DNA of 64,000 nucleotides from [Clostridium] hylemonae DSM 15053 (GTDB lineage Bacteria > Bacillota > Clostridia > Lachnospirales > Lachnospiraceae): positions 1,364,001 through 1,428,000 of the forward strand of contig NZ_CP036524.1 of assembly GCF_008281175.1 (NCBI RefSeq), read 5' to 3'. Of the stretch, positions 6,204-16,004 are shown piece after piece; within the stretch, counting starts at the first letter, position 1, and every line of letters starts with the position of its first letter. A model generated the notes under the pieces. It was not told where the DNA came from. It worked only from the letters and a program-made list of their open reading frames with translations, and searched no databases. Position numbers and translations under genes: made by a program.

Positions 6204-9200
6204 ATGGACAAACAAATAGAGCAGCGGCAGTATGGATTGTACAGGCCGGAGTTTGAACACGACAACTGTGGCATCGGTGCAGTCGTCGATATCAAAGGCC
6301 GCAAAAGCCATGAGACAGTGGCGGATGCCCTGAAGATCGTAGAAAATTTAGAACATAGAGCAGGCAAAGATGCCGAAGGTAAGACAGGTGACGGAGTTGG
6401 AATCTTATTACAGATTTCCCACAAGTTTTTCTCCAGAGTCTGTAAACCTCTCGGCATCTTTTTACGTTCCGAGAGAGACTATGGTGTGGGGATGTTCTTC
6501 TTCCCGCAGGATGAGCTGAAGCGAAATCAGGCGAAAAATATTTTTGAAGTGATCGTTCAGAAAGAAGGGATGAAGTTCCTCGGCTGGAGAGAAGTCCCTG
6601 TAAAAGAGGAAGTGCTCGGCACCCGGGCAAGAGCATGTATGCCGTGTATTATGCAGGCATTCATAGAACGGCCGGACAGAACAGAAAAAGGCATTGATTT
6701 TGACCGGCGCCTGTATGTAGTGCGCCGTGTCTTTGAACAGAGCAGCGACGATACATATGTGGCGTCTCTTTCCAGCCGGACGATCGCATATAAAGGAATG
6801 TTTCTCGTAGGACAGCTCCGTTCTTTCTTTACAGACCTGCAGTGCCCGGATTACGAATCTGCGATCGCACTTGTGCACTCGCGGTTCAGTACAAACACGA
6901 ACCCAAGCTGGGAGCGGGCACATCCGAACAGGTTTATCGTACATAACGGAGAGATCAACACGATCCGGGGCAATGTTGACAAAATGCGCGCGAGGGAAGA
7001 AAATATGGAGTCCGAATGCCTGAAAGGCGAGCTGCATAAAGTGCTGCCGGCGGTGAGCAGCGCAGGTTCGGATTCCGCAATGCTCGATAACGCGGTGGAA
7101 TTTATGGTTATGAGCGGGATGGAACTTCCCCTGGCTGTTATGATATCCATTCCCGAACCGTGGGCAAATACGAAAGATATCTCCCGGAAGAAAAGAGATT
7201 TTTATCAATATTATGCGACAATGATGGAGCCGTGGGACGGTCCTGCCTCCATCCTGTTCAGCGACGGCGACTGCATGGGAGCGGTCCTTGACCGGAACGG
7301 GCTGAGACCGTCCAGGTATTACATTACTTCCGACGACCGTCTGATCCTGTCGTCGGAAGTAGGCGTACTTGGCATAGAGCCGTCCGGGATCGTGCTCAAG
7401 GAGCGGCTGCATCCCGGCAAGATGCTGCTTGTAGATACCGCGGCAGGAAAACTTATAGACGATGAGGAACTGAAAGAAATGTATGCCGGCCGCCAGCCTT
7501 ACGGCGAGTGGCTGGACAGTAACCTTATAAAGCTGAAAGACCTGAAGATCCCAAATGAAAAGGTACCGTCATACACAGGCGAGGAGTGCAAAAAGCTTCA
7601 GAAAGCTTTCGGATATTCCTATGAAGAAGTAAAGACTTCTATACTGAATATGGCCAGGAACGGGATAGAACAAACGGCGGCAATGGGGGCCGACATACCA
7701 CTGGCAGTGCTGTCCGGCAGGCATCAGAATCTGTTTGCCTATTTTAAACAGCTGTTCGCACAGGTCACCAATCCTCCTATTGACGCGATCCGGGAGGAGA
7801 TCGTGACATCCACGACGGTATATATCGGAAGAGACGGGAACCTTCTGAAGGAAAGCGCACAAAACTGCAGAATGCTCAAGGTCAATAATCCGATTCTCAC
7901 CAACACAGACCTGCTGAAAATAAAGAACATAAAAGCAGACGGTTTCAAGGCGGCTGAGATACCTATTGTATACTATAAAAATTCCGGTCTTGAAAAAGCC
8001 ATAGACTATCTGTTCATCGAGGTGGACCGGGCGATCCGGGAAGGGGCGAATATACTCGTTCTGTCAGACCGGGGCGTGGATGAGTACCATGTGGCCATGC
8101 CGTCTCTTTTGGCAGTGTCCGGTTTGCAGCAGCATCTTGTGCGGACAAAAAAGCGGACGTCAGTGGCTATTATAGTAGAGACGGGAGAACCAAGAGAAGT
8201 ACATCATTTTGCCGCGCTGCTCGGATACGGGGCCTGTGCCGTCAACCCATATCTTGCACATGAAACGATCCGGCAGCTCATAGACACTGACATGCTCCAG
8301 AAAGATTATTACGCGGCAGTAGATGATTACAATGAGGCGGTCATACACGGCATTGTAAAGATCGCTTCCAAGATGGGCATTTCCACCATACAGTCTTACC
8401 AGGGCGCTAAAATATTTGAGGCGCTTGGACTGAAAGAAGACTTTATCCGCCAGTATTTTACCGATACCGTGAGCCGGATCGGGGGGATCGGCATGGAGGA
8501 GATAGCCGGAGACTATATGGCGCGTCACTCGGAGGCTTTTGATCCGCTCGGGCTGGAGGCAGAACTTACGCTGGACAGTATAGGACAGCACAAGGCCAGG
8601 AGCGGCGGAGAAAGGCATCTGTATAATCCCCGTACGATACATCTGCTGCAGCAGTCCACAAGAAGGGGAGATTATGAGCTGTTCAGAGAGTATGCAAAAC
8701 TTATAAACAAAGAGCAGGAAGCTGTCAGTCTGAGAGGCCAGCTTGCATTCAATTATCCGGAAAAAGGAATTCCGATAGAGGAAGTAGAAAGCATAGAAGA
8801 TATTGTTAAGAGATTTAAAACAGGCGCCATGTCATACGGTTCCATATCGAAAGAAGCGCATGAGACACTGGCTGAGGCCATGAATGAACTGCACGGAAAG
8901 TCAAACAGCGGCGAGGGAGGAGAAGAGACAGAGCGGCTGTCCGGCAGCCGCTGTTCTGCCATCAAACAAGTGGCTTCCGGGCGGTTCGGAGTCACATCCC
9001 GCTATCTTGTGAGCGCACAGGAAATACAGATAAAAATGGCGCAGGGGGCAAAACCAGGGGAGGGCGGCCATCTTCCAGGCACAAAGGTATATCCGTGGAT
9101 CGCAAAAACACGGCATTCCACCCCAGGTGTCAGCCTCATATCCCCGCCTCCCCACCACGATATCTATTCCATTGAAGACCTGGCACAGCTTATCTATGAC

Positions 9201-10739
9201 TGTAAAAATGCCAATAAGGACGCGCGCATATCCGTCAAACTTGTATCTGAGGCCGGCGTTGGCACTGTGGCGGCCGGCGTTGCCAAAGCGGGGGCAGGAC
9301 TGATCCTTATCTCCGGATACGACGGAGGGACCGGGGCAGCGCCGGGAAGTTCGATCCACAATGCAGGACTTCCGTGGGAACTTGGCCTGGCAGAAACGCA
9401 CCAGACGCTCATACAGAACGGGCTTCGGGAACGGGTGCGGCTTGAGACAGACGGGAAACTGATGAGCGGCAGAGATGTGGCGGTTGCGGCAATACTTGGC
9501 GCAGAGGAATTTGGATTTGCGACAGCACCGCTCGTGACGCTCGGATGTGTCATGATGCGAGTGTGCGATCTGGATACGTGCCCGGTGGGAGTCGCCACCC
9601 AGAATCCAAAGCTTCGCAGACGTTTTACAGGAAAGCCGGAATACGTTGTGAACTTCATGTGCTTTATCGCAGAAAATCTGCGGGAATATATGGCAAGACT
9701 TGGTGTGCGGACCATCGATGAGCTTGTCGGAAGAACAGATCTTCTTAAAACAAGAGAAGTTCCCGTTTCCGACCGGGCGGCAAAGCTTGATCTGAAACAG
9801 ATTCTGTATAACCCATACGGAAAGGAACCGGTTCCGGCCATATACGATCCGAAGAAAAAGTATGACTTTCAGCTGGAAAAGACGCTGGATGAAAAGGTTC
9901 TTGTGAAAGAACTTCTGCCGGCGCTGGAAAAAGGCCATAAAAAAAGCATTAAAGTTGACGTGTCGAATACGGACCGTACCTTTGGCACGATGTTTGGATC
10001 TGAGATCACAAGACGTTATCCGGACGGACTGCCGGAAGACACCTTCATTGTAAAATGCAGGGGTGCCGGAGGACAGTCATTCGGAGCGTTCATACCGTCC
10101 GGCCTGACGCTGGAGCTCACCGGGGACACCAACGATTACTTCGGAAAAGGTCTTTCAGGCGGCAAGCTTTCCGTTATGCCTCCGGAAGACGTCAAGTACA
10201 GACATGACGAAAATATTATCGCAGGCAATGTGGCGCTTTATGGCGCTACCGGAGGAAAGGCATTTATCGGCGGAGTGGCGGGAGAGCGCTTTGCAGTGCG
10301 CAATTCAGGAGCTACTGCAGTGGTAGAAGGAGTCGGGGACCATGGATGCGAGTATATGACCGGAGGAAGAGTCGCAGTGCTCGGCCGGACCGGAAGAAAC
10401 TTCGCGGCCGGCATGAGCGGCGGTGTCGCCTATGTGCTCGACATGGACAACGATCTATACAAGAAGGTAAACAAGCAGCTCGTCAATATAGAACACGTGA
10501 CATCCAAATATGATGTGGCCCAGCTGAAACAGATGATCGAAGAACATACCGCGTGTACCGGTTCCGTGACCGGAAAAGCAATTCTGCAAGACTTTACAGA
10601 GTATCTGCCGCGGTTTAAAAAGATAATCCCGGCAGATTATGAGATGATGATGACGGCCATCCTGCAGATGGAGGAGCAGGGTATGGGAAGTGAAGAAGCC
10701 AAGATCGAAGCATTTTATGCAATCAGAGGCGGAAGATAG
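6204..10739 (+). CDS. gltB: Glutamate synthase large (alpha) subunit
   Basis: A 1511-residue protein, full length for the GOGAT alpha subunit. It hydrolyses glutamine at the N-terminus and channels ammonia to 2-oxoglutarate at the FMN centre, making two glutamates. Domains in order: class II glutamine amidotransferase with nucleophile Cys22 (HDNCGIGAVV, so about 21 residues must be removed to expose it), central domain, FMN-binding TIM barrel, the 3Fe-4S motif C-x5-C-x4-C at about residues 1115-1126 (GCVMMRVCDLDTCP), and the C-terminal GxGxG beta-helix (repeated GG--F-GG). AGGAGG lies upstream of the ATG. gltD follows after 12 nt. Sharing a control region with glnK-amtB fits ammonium assimilation. 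Confidence 0.98.
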   Translation: MDKQIEQRQYGLYRPEFEHDNCGIGAVVDIKGRKSHETVADALKIVENLEHRAGKDAEGKTGDGVGILLQISHKFFSRVCKPLGIFLRSERDYGVGMFFFPQDELKRNQAKNIFEVIVQKEGMKFLGWREVPVKEEVLGTRARACMPCIMQAFIERPDRTEKGIDFDRRLYVVRRVFEQSSDDTYVASLSSRTIAYKGMFLVGQLRSFFTDLQCPDYESAIALVHSRFSTNTNPSWERAHPNRFIVHNGEINTIRGNVDKMRAREENMESECLKGELHKVLPAVSSAGSDSAMLDNAVEFMVMSGMELPLAVMISIPEPWANTKDISRKKRDFYQYYATMMEPWDGPASILFSDGDCMGAVLDRNGLRPSRYYITSDDRLILSSEVGVLGIEPSGIVLKERLHPGKMLLVDTAAGKLIDDEELKEMYAGRQPYGEWLDSNLIKLKDLKIPNEKVPSYTGEECKKLQKAFGYSYEEVKTSILNMARNGIEQTAAMGADIPLAVLSGRHQNLFAYFKQLFAQVTNPPIDAIREEIVTSTTVYIGRDGNLLKESAQNCRMLKVNNPILTNTDLLKIKNIKADGFKAAEIPIVYYKNSGLEKAIDYLFIEVDRAIREGANILVLSDRGVDEYHVAMPSLLAVSGLQQHLVRTKKRTSVAIIVETGEPREVHHFAALLGYGACAVNPYLAHETIRQLIDTDMLQKDYYAAVDDYNEAVIHGIVKIASKMGISTIQSYQGAKIFEALGLKEDFIRQYFTDTVSRIGGIGMEEIAGDYMARHSEAFDPLGLEAELTLDSIGQHKARSGGERHLYNPRTIHLLQQSTRRGDYELFREYAKLINKEQEAVSLRGQLAFNYPEKGIPIEEVESIEDIVKRFKTGAMSYGSISKEAHETLAEAMNELHGKSNSGEGGEETERLSGSRCSAIKQVASGRFGVTSRYLVSAQEIQIKMAQGAKPGEGGHLPGTKVYPWIAKTRHSTPGVSLISPPPHHDIYSIEDLAQLIYDCKNANKDARISVKLVSEAGVGTVAAGVAKAGAGLILISGYDGGTGAAPGSSIHNAGLPWELGLAETHQTLIQNGLRERVRLETDGKLMSGRDVAVAAILGAEEFGFATAPLVTLGCVMMRVCDLDTCPVGVATQNPKLRRRFTGKPEYVVNFMCFIAENLREYMARLGVRTIDELVGRTDLLKTREVPVSDRAAKLDLKQILYNPYGKEPVPAIYDPKKKYDFQLEKTLDEKVLVKELLPALEKGHKKSIKVDVSNTDRTFGTMFGSEITRRYPDGLPEDTFIVKCRGAGGQSFGAFIPSGLTLELTGDTNDYFGKGLSGGKLSVMPPEDVKYRHDENIIAGNVALYGATGGKAFIGGVAGERFAVRNSGATAVVEGVGDHGCEYMTGGRVAVLGRTGRNFAAGMSGGVAYVLDMDNDLYKKVNKQLVNIEHVTSKYDVAQLKQMIEEHTACTGSVTGKAILQDFTEYLPRFKKIIPADYEMMMTAILQMEEQGMGSEEAKIEAFYAIRGGR

Positions 10740-10751
10740 GAGGCGTATAAA

Positions 10752-12251
10752 ATGGGAAAAGCAACAGGATTTATGGAATATGACAGACAGGATAAGGAGG
10801 CCGAAGCGCCAAAGTCCCGCATCAGGCATTACAATGAATTTTACACGCCTTTGCCGCGGGAGGAGCAGGAGCGCCAGGGGGCCAGATGCATGTCATGCGG
10901 CGTTCCGTTCTGCCAGTCGGGAGAACAGATCATGGGCATGGCAAGCGGATGTCCGCTCCACAATCTTATACCTGAGTGGAACGACCTCATTTACCGTGGA
11001 AATTGGGAAGAAGCATATTACCGCCTGAAAAAGACGAATAATTTTCCGGAATTTACATCGAGAGTCTGCCCGTCACTGTGTGAGGCGGCCTGTACCTGTT
11101 CGCTGAACGGGGATGCGGTGACGGCAAAAGCCAATGAATATGGAATTATTGAGAATGCATATAAGATGGGGTATGCGTCCGCCAGGCAGGTCAGAGTCAG
11201 AACCGGAAAAAAGATAGCGGTCATAGGCTCCGGACCATCCGGTCTGGCGGCCGCTGATCTTTTGAACAGAAGAGGCCACAGCGTCACGGTATTTGAACGG
11301 GAAGACAAAGCCGGAGGGCTGCTCCGCTATGGGATCCCGAACATGAAGCTGGAAAAGCAGGTGATCGACAGGAAGCTGTCTATAATGGAAGAAGAAGGCA
11401 TCGCTTTTGTGACCGGATGCAATGTGGGAAAGGACAGAAAAGCGGACAGCATCTTGATGGAATTTGACTGTGCCTTGCTGGCATGCGGAGCCTCCCGCCC
11501 GAGAGATATCAAAGTGCCTGGACGTGACGCAAAGGGGATTCATTTTGCGGTGGATTTTCTCAAGTCCACGACAAAGGCGCTTTGGGCAAACGAGATGAAA
11601 CCGAAGGACGGGACGTATATTTCGGCAAAAGGAAAAAGAGTGCTTGTCATCGGCGGAGGCGATACCGGAAATGACTGTGTCGGAACCGTTGTGCGCCACA
11701 GAGCGGCATCGGTGCTTCAGCTTGAAATGATGCCGAAAGCGCCTGAACACCGAACAGAAGAGAATCCGTGGCCGGAATGGCCGAAGGTGAGCAAGACGGA
11801 TTACGGACAGGAGGAGGCCGCCGCTGTGTTCGGGCAGGATCCGAGAGTCTATGAGACTACAGTGAAAGAATTTATCAAAGATGAGAACGGAAACGTGTGT
11901 AAAGCGGTACTCACGAAACTGGAGGGCAGGAGAGATAAGAAATCCGGCCGTATAATAATGGCAGAAGCCGCAGGAAGTGAATATACTGTAGAAGCGGACC
12001 TTGTGCTGATCGCCGCCGGTTTTCTCGGGTGCGAGCCGTATATTGCCAATGCATTCGGGGTGAAGACAGATGAGCGCGGCAATGCAGCGACGTCAAAGGG
12101 AGGATACCGCACGAATGCGGAAGCTGTGTTCGCGGCGGGAGATATGCGCAGGGGGCAGTCCCTTGTCGTGTGGGCGATCCGGGAAGGGCGTGAAGCTGCC
12201 CGGGAAGTGGATAAAAGTCTGATGGGATATACAAATCTTAATATTCAGTGA
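10752..12251 (+). CDS. gltD: Glutamate synthase small (beta) subunit
   Basis: A 499-residue protein of the GltD family, the FAD- and NAD(P)H-dependent electron input subunit of glutamate synthase. The N-terminal cysteine-rich region (CMSCGVPFC, GCPLHN, CPSLCEAACTC) carries ligands for the 4Fe-4S clusters. FAD-binding GSGPSGLAAA lies near residue 158 and the NAD(P)H-binding GGGDTGND near residue 302; the C-terminal AAGDMRRGQSLVVWAI is the second FAD motif. An AGGAGG just after the gltB stop precedes the ATG. It forms the alpha-beta unit with GltB. No clear terminator follows; the next gene has its own promoter. Confidence 0.98.
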   Translation: MGKATGFMEYDRQDKEAEAPKSRIRHYNEFYTPLPREEQERQGARCMSCGVPFCQSGEQIMGMASGCPLHNLIPEWNDLIYRGNWEEAYYRLKKTNNFPEFTSRVCPSLCEAACTCSLNGDAVTAKANEYGIIENAYKMGYASARQVRVRTGKKIAVIGSGPSGLAAADLLNRRGHSVTVFEREDKAGGLLRYGIPNMKLEKQVIDRKLSIMEEEGIAFVTGCNVGKDRKADSILMEFDCALLACGASRPRDIKVPGRDAKGIHFAVDFLKSTTKALWANEMKPKDGTYISAKGKRVLVIGGGDTGNDCVGTVVRHRAASVLQLEMMPKAPEHRTEENPWPEWPKVSKTDYGQEEAAAVFGQDPRVYETTVKEFIKDENGNVCKAVLTKLEGRRDKKSGRIIMAEAAGSEYTVEADLVLIAAGFLGCEPYIANAFGVKTDERGNAATSKGGYRTNAEAVFAAGDMRRGQSLVVWAIREGREAAREVDKSLMGYTNLNIQ

Positions 12252-12281
12252 AGAGAATTGTTACGAAAGTATTAAATTTTA

Positions 12282-12310
12282 TTGCAAAATTTGGCAATAT
12301 AAGGTATAAT
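12282..12310 (+). promoter_or_regulatory. Promoter of the first NlpC/P60 gene, with a WalR-like site
   Basis: TTGCAA (12282-12287), 17 nt, TATAAT (12305-12310). Just upstream, at 12259-12275, TGTTAC-N5-TATTAA resembles the WalR consensus TGTWAH-N5-TGTWAH with one mismatch in the second half; WalR control of cell-wall hydrolases is known in Firmicutes, but the match here is tentative. Confidence 0.65.
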
Positions 12311-12386
12311 CATTCCTAGATGTAGGGGTACTTTGTCTATGTTAGACGAATGAGGGAGTTTAAAATAAGTAAAAAGGATGATTATT

Positions 12387-13466
12387 ATGAAGAGATTGAA
12401 AGCTACGTTGGTGACAGTAGCGCTGACCAGTTCCCTGATCGTAACGCCGGTGTTCGCAGAACCGTCGGTAGATGATCTGAAGGCGAACAAGAAGGCAGCG
12501 GAAGAACAAGTCAGTTCACTGCAGAGCCAGCTGACAGATTTGCTGAACAAGCTCGGCCAGCTGGAGGAGGATCTGATCGCCAAAGGGGAGGAGATCACAA
12601 AGGCAGAGGAAGACCTGAAAGAAGCAGAGGCACTTGAGAAAAAGCAGTACGAGGACATGAAGCTTCGGATCCAGTTCATGTATGAAGAAGGAAATACGAG
12701 CGCGGTAGAGGCGATCGTAACGTCCGAGAATTTTGGAGATCTGGTCAATAAAGCAGAATATGTACAGAATGTGCATGATTATGACCGCGATAAACTTCAG
12801 GAATATGTGGATACGAAGCAGAAGATCGCAGATTTGAAGACAACTCTGGAAGAAGAGAAGACGAATCTCGAGAGTATGCAGTCTGAGTATGAAAGCAAAG
12901 AAGATGAATTAAATACGACGATAGAGACTAAAAAGTCAGAGATCGCAGATTTTGATGACCAGATACAGGCGGCGGCGGAAGCTGCGGCGGCCGAGGCTGC
13001 TAGACAGCAGGAAGCGCAGCGCCAGGCGGTAGCGTCAGACAATAATGGCGGAGGCGGCTCCGGTTCAGGCGGCGGCACGAACAGCGGCGGAGGCGGCAGT
13101 TCATCCGGTATCGATTATACAGGAACAGGCAATACGGCTACGGCACAGGCGATCGTAAGCGCGGCGTACAGCCAGCTCGGTGTGCCATATGTATGGGGAG
13201 GCACTACACCGGGAGCAGGGCTGGATTGTTCCGGACTCACACAATACTGCCACAGAGTAGCCGGGATCAGTATCGGACGTACGTCACAGGTACAGGGAGG
13301 CGGCGGAAAAGCGGTCAGCAGTCCGCAGCCGGGAGACCTGGTATGTTACGGAACGCATATTGGTATTTATATAGGAAATGGACAGATGATCCATGCACCA
13401 CACACAGGGGATGTAGTTAAGGTAGCAAATGTATATGGTTCACCATGGTACAGACGTTACTGGTAA
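12387..13466 (+). CDS. Secreted NlpC/P60 peptidoglycan hydrolase with PcsB-like coiled coil (paralog 1)
   Basis: A 359-residue exported protein. A signal peptide ends at VFA-EPSVDD; residues ~30-220 form a long charged coiled coil like that of PcsB/CwlO-type hydrolases (MKLRIQFMYEEGNTSAVEAI, SFGDLVNKAEYVQNVHDYDR-like core); a Gly/Ser-rich linker follows; the C-terminal ~115 residues are an NlpC/P60 endopeptidase domain with catalytic Cys in GLDCSGLTQY, His in THIGIYIG and third-position His in MIHAP. It probably cleaves peptide cross-links of the cell wall during growth or division. ATG 12387 is preferred over ATG 12378, which abuts the AAAAGG site. The second paralog follows after 29 nt and is likely cotranscribed. 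Confidence 0.93.
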   Translation: MKRLKATLVTVALTSSLIVTPVFAEPSVDDLKANKKAAEEQVSSLQSQLTDLLNKLGQLEEDLIAKGEEITKAEEDLKEAEALEKKQYEDMKLRIQFMYEEGNTSAVEAIVTSENFGDLVNKAEYVQNVHDYDRDKLQEYVDTKQKIADLKTTLEEEKTNLESMQSEYESKEDELNTTIETKKSEIADFDDQIQAAAEAAAAEAARQQEAQRQAVASDNNGGGGSGSGGGTNSGGGGSSSGIDYTGTGNTATAQAIVSAAYSQLGVPYVWGGTTPGAGLDCSGLTQYCHRVAGISIGRTSQVQGGGGKAVSSPQPGDLVCYGTHIGIYIGNGQMIHAPHTGDVVKVANVYGSPWYRRYW

Positions 13467-13495
13467 GGGGAAATACTTAGACTAAGGAGAGACTT

Positions 13496-14581
13496 ATGAG
13501 GAAACTGTGTAGAGTGTGTACGATTTCATTGCTGGCGGGAGTTCTGGTTGTAACACCGGTGTCTGCAGAACCGTCGGTAAACGATTTGGAGAGCAGTAAG
13601 GCGGCAGCCGAGAACGAGGTCAGCGCCCTTCAGAGTGAATTGTCAGCGACATTAGACAAGATCGCGTCACTGGAAGCTGAGCTGAAAGAAAAGACAGAAG
13701 CGGTAGTAAAGACGAATGAAGAGCTGGAAGAGGCGGCCTATCAGGAGCGCCAGCAGTACAGCGACATGAAACTCCGCATCCGGTATATGTATGAAGAAGG
13801 GGACGGCAGCGCTGTAGAGACACTTTTATCTGCAAAGAGCTTTTCCGATTTGGTTAATAAAGCGGAATACGTGCAGAATGTGCACAGTTACGATAAGCAA
13901 AAACTCGAAGAATATATCAAGACAAAAGAAAAAGTTGAGACATTAAAAAACAGTCTGGACACAGATGTAGAGAATATGCAGGCTAAGCAGACAGCGCTGC
14001 AGAAAGAAAAAGAGTCCTTAAGCGGCACGATCTCTTCCAAACAGTCTCAGATCGCACAGCTGGACGCAAGCATTCAGGATGCGTTGGCGGCAGCAGTGGA
14101 GGAACAGCAGACGGCAGACGGCGGTGGACAGGATGATGCAGACGCAGGTGGAAACGGCAATACAGATAAAGGCAGTTCCAATAACAGCGGAAGCAATGAT
14201 GACAAAAATTATGCCCCGCCTTCCGGCGGCAGCGGCGCGGCGGTTGCCAGTTATGCCTGCCAGTTCGTGGGCAACAAGTATGTGTATGGCGGAAGCAGCC
14301 TGACAAACGGAACAGATTGTTCCGGCTTTACAATGGCGGTGTACGCGGCCTTTGGAGTATCCCTTCCACATAATGACAGCGCACAGGAGGCGTACGGAAG
14401 AGCGGTCAGTTATGCGGAGGCTCAGCCGGGAGATCTGATTTTCTACGGTGGACATGTCGGCATCTATATCGGCGGAGGCAGTATCGTGCATGCATCCAAT
14501 TCGGCGCCTTATCCTGAGGGTGGGATCAAGATCAGCAGCGCTACATACAAACCGATCAAATGTGTCAGAAGAATTTTTTAA
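13496..14581 (+). CDS. Secreted NlpC/P60 peptidoglycan hydrolase with PcsB-like coiled coil (paralog 2)
   Basis: A 361-residue paralog of the preceding gene with the same plan: signal peptide ending VSA-EPSVND, PcsB-like coiled coil with the conserved SFSDLVNKAEYVQNVHSYD segment, an acidic Asp/Gly/Asn-rich linker, and an NlpC/P60 domain with Cys in GTDCSGFTMA, His in GHVGIYIGG and His in IVHAS. Its catalytic domain is closer to that of paralog 4 (YVYGGSSLTNG and HASNS-PYPEGGIKIS motifs) than to paralogs 1 and 3. AAGGAGAG lies before the ATG. The first two genes form one unit ended by the hairpin at 14594-14621. Confidence 0.93.
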   Translation: MRKLCRVCTISLLAGVLVVTPVSAEPSVNDLESSKAAAENEVSALQSELSATLDKIASLEAELKEKTEAVVKTNEELEEAAYQERQQYSDMKLRIRYMYEEGDGSAVETLLSAKSFSDLVNKAEYVQNVHSYDKQKLEEYIKTKEKVETLKNSLDTDVENMQAKQTALQKEKESLSGTISSKQSQIAQLDASIQDALAAAVEEQQTADGGGQDDADAGGNGNTDKGSSNNSGSNDDKNYAPPSGGSGAAVASYACQFVGNKYVYGGSSLTNGTDCSGFTMAVYAAFGVSLPHNDSAQEAYGRAVSYAEAQPGDLIFYGGHVGIYIGGGSIVHASNSAPYPEGGIKISSATYKPIKCVRRIF

Positions 14582-14593
14582 ATAAAAGAATGG

Positions 14594-14623
14594 ACGGACC
14601 GGCTGTGACCGGTCCGTTTTTGT
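14594..14623 (+). terminator. Intrinsic terminator after NlpC/P60 paralog 2
   Basis: ACGGACCGG and CCGGTCCGT form a perfect 9-bp stem with a 6-nt loop, followed by TTTTTG. Confidence 0.9.
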
Positions 14624-14652
14624 ATTATTTACCTGTCGTATTTTACAGAAAG

Positions 14653-14681
14653 TTGTTGAATCTCGAGGCAATATATAGTAT
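14653..14681 (+). promoter_or_regulatory. Promoter of NlpC/P60 paralog 3
   Basis: TTGTTG (14653-14658), 17 nt, TAGTAT (14676-14681). The ~90-nt leader has no obvious hairpin. Confidence 0.5.
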
Positions 14682-14773
14682 CCTTTACGTGAGTATAGGT
14701 AATTTTGACCAAGTATTTTTATTGATTGAATGTTAACAGTTCAACAAGTATCATTTACAGGAAAGGTGAAAAT

Positions 14774-15859
14774 ATGAAGAATAGACTGACCCAGGCTGTT
14801 ATAGTTGCATCGGTGGCAAGTGCGCTCGTAGTGACTCCGGTGTTCGCAGAACCGTCGGTGGACGATCTGAAGAAAAATAAAGCGGCAGCCGAAAGCGAAG
14901 TTGGTTCCCTGCAGGCAGAACTGACAGAACTTGTATCCAAGATCAGCCAGCTTGAAAGTGATTTGATAGAAAAGGGCGAAGAGATCACAAAGGCAGAAGA
15001 TGATTTAAAAGAAGCCCAGAAGCAGGAAGAAGAGCAGTATGAAGATATGAAGCTGCGCATTAAGTTTATGTATGAGGAGGGCGACACCAGTTTTGTGGAG
15101 ACGCTCGTATCCGCAAAAAACTTTTCCGATCTCGTCAATAAAGCGGAATATGTTCAGAACGTACATACATATGACAGACAGATGCTGACAGAATATGTAG
15201 AAACAAAGCAGAAGGTAGCGGACCTCAAAGTTACGCTCGAGGAAGAAATGACCAGCATGGAGAACATGCAGCAGCAGTTTGAGTCTGATAAGGACAGCCT
15301 TGACGCCACACTTGAGAGCAAGCAGGCAGAGATCGCCAATCTCGACGGAGAGATACAGGCGGCGGTTGAAAAGGCTGCCGAGGAACGAAGAAAAGAGGAA
15401 GAAGCAAGGCAGGCAGAGGCAAGAAGACAGGAGGCAGCGCAGGCTCCGTCTGATAACGGAGGCGGCGGAGGTACGGGAGGAAGCAGCAAACCGTCCACGC
15501 CTCAGCCATCTTACCAGGGACAGGGCGACACAGCAGTCGCGCAGGCGATCGTGAGCGCTGCGTATTCGCAGCTTGGAGTTCCTTATAAATGGGGAGGAAC
15601 GACGCCGGGCGTCGGACTTGACTGTTCCGGGCTTGTTCAGTATGCACACAGGGTGGCTGGAATTTCCATCCCAAGAAACTCAGAGGCGCAGTATGCGGCC
15701 GGTCAGAAAGTTTCAATTCCGCAGCCGGGCGACATCTGCTGGAAGCCGGGACATGTAGGCGTTTATATCGGCAACGGCAAGATGATCGAAGCACAGCAGA
15801 CGGGTACCAATATTATGATAAGTAATGTCAGAGCAGTAGGTTATGCAAGATATTGGTAG
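14774..15859 (+). CDS. Secreted NlpC/P60 peptidoglycan hydrolase with PcsB-like coiled coil (paralog 3)
   Basis: A 361-residue paralog with signal peptide ending VFA-EPSVDD, coiled coil, a Gln/Ala/Gly-rich linker and NlpC/P60 domain (Cys in GLDCSGLVQY, His in GHVGVYIGNG). The third catalytic position, His in the other three copies, is Glu here (MIEAQQTG); a Cys-His-Glu triad is known in other NlpC/P60 enzymes such as mycobacterial RipA, so it may well be active with altered properties. Closest in its catalytic domain to paralog 1 (AIVSAAYSQLGVPY, TTPG-GLDCSGL). ATG 14774 follows GGAAAGGTGAAAAT; in-frame upstream codons from 14726 lack a signal-peptide pattern. Confidence 0.92.
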   Translation: MKNRLTQAVIVASVASALVVTPVFAEPSVDDLKKNKAAAESEVGSLQAELTELVSKISQLESDLIEKGEEITKAEDDLKEAQKQEEEQYEDMKLRIKFMYEEGDTSFVETLVSAKNFSDLVNKAEYVQNVHTYDRQMLTEYVETKQKVADLKVTLEEEMTSMENMQQQFESDKDSLDATLESKQAEIANLDGEIQAAVEKAAEERRKEEEARQAEARRQEAAQAPSDNGGGGGTGGSSKPSTPQPSYQGQGDTAVAQAIVSAAYSQLGVPYKWGGTTPGVGLDCSGLVQYAHRVAGISIPRNSEAQYAAGQKVSIPQPGDICWKPGHVGVYIGNGKMIEAQQTGTNIMISNVRAVGYARYW

Positions 15860-15887
15860 GAAATAACTGGCAATTTATGTAAATATA

Positions 15888-15916
15888 TTGAAAAAAATAG
15901 AAAAATGTAGTATTCT
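15888..15916 (+). promoter_or_regulatory. Promoter of NlpC/P60 paralog 4, with a WalR-like site
   Basis: TTGAAA (15888-15893), 17 nt, TATTCT (15911-15916). TGTAAA-N5-TGAAAA at 15878-15894 overlaps the -35 and resembles the WalR direct repeat with one mismatch. Confidence 0.45.
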
Positions 15917-16004
15917 GACCTTAAGGTATGCGGGGGCGTATGAGAAAGAACGACAGAAAGTTTGTATTTCTGCCGTACAATAATTAATAAGGATGGGTGA
16001 GAAT

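Noticed and set aside
8901-9938. Long open frame (345 codons) on the minus strand inside gltB, and similar ones at 6462-7412 and 11073-11750
   Set aside because: They are antisense shadows of gltB/gltD, which have full-length family matches; the shadow proteins have no recognisable motifs and no ribosome binding sites.
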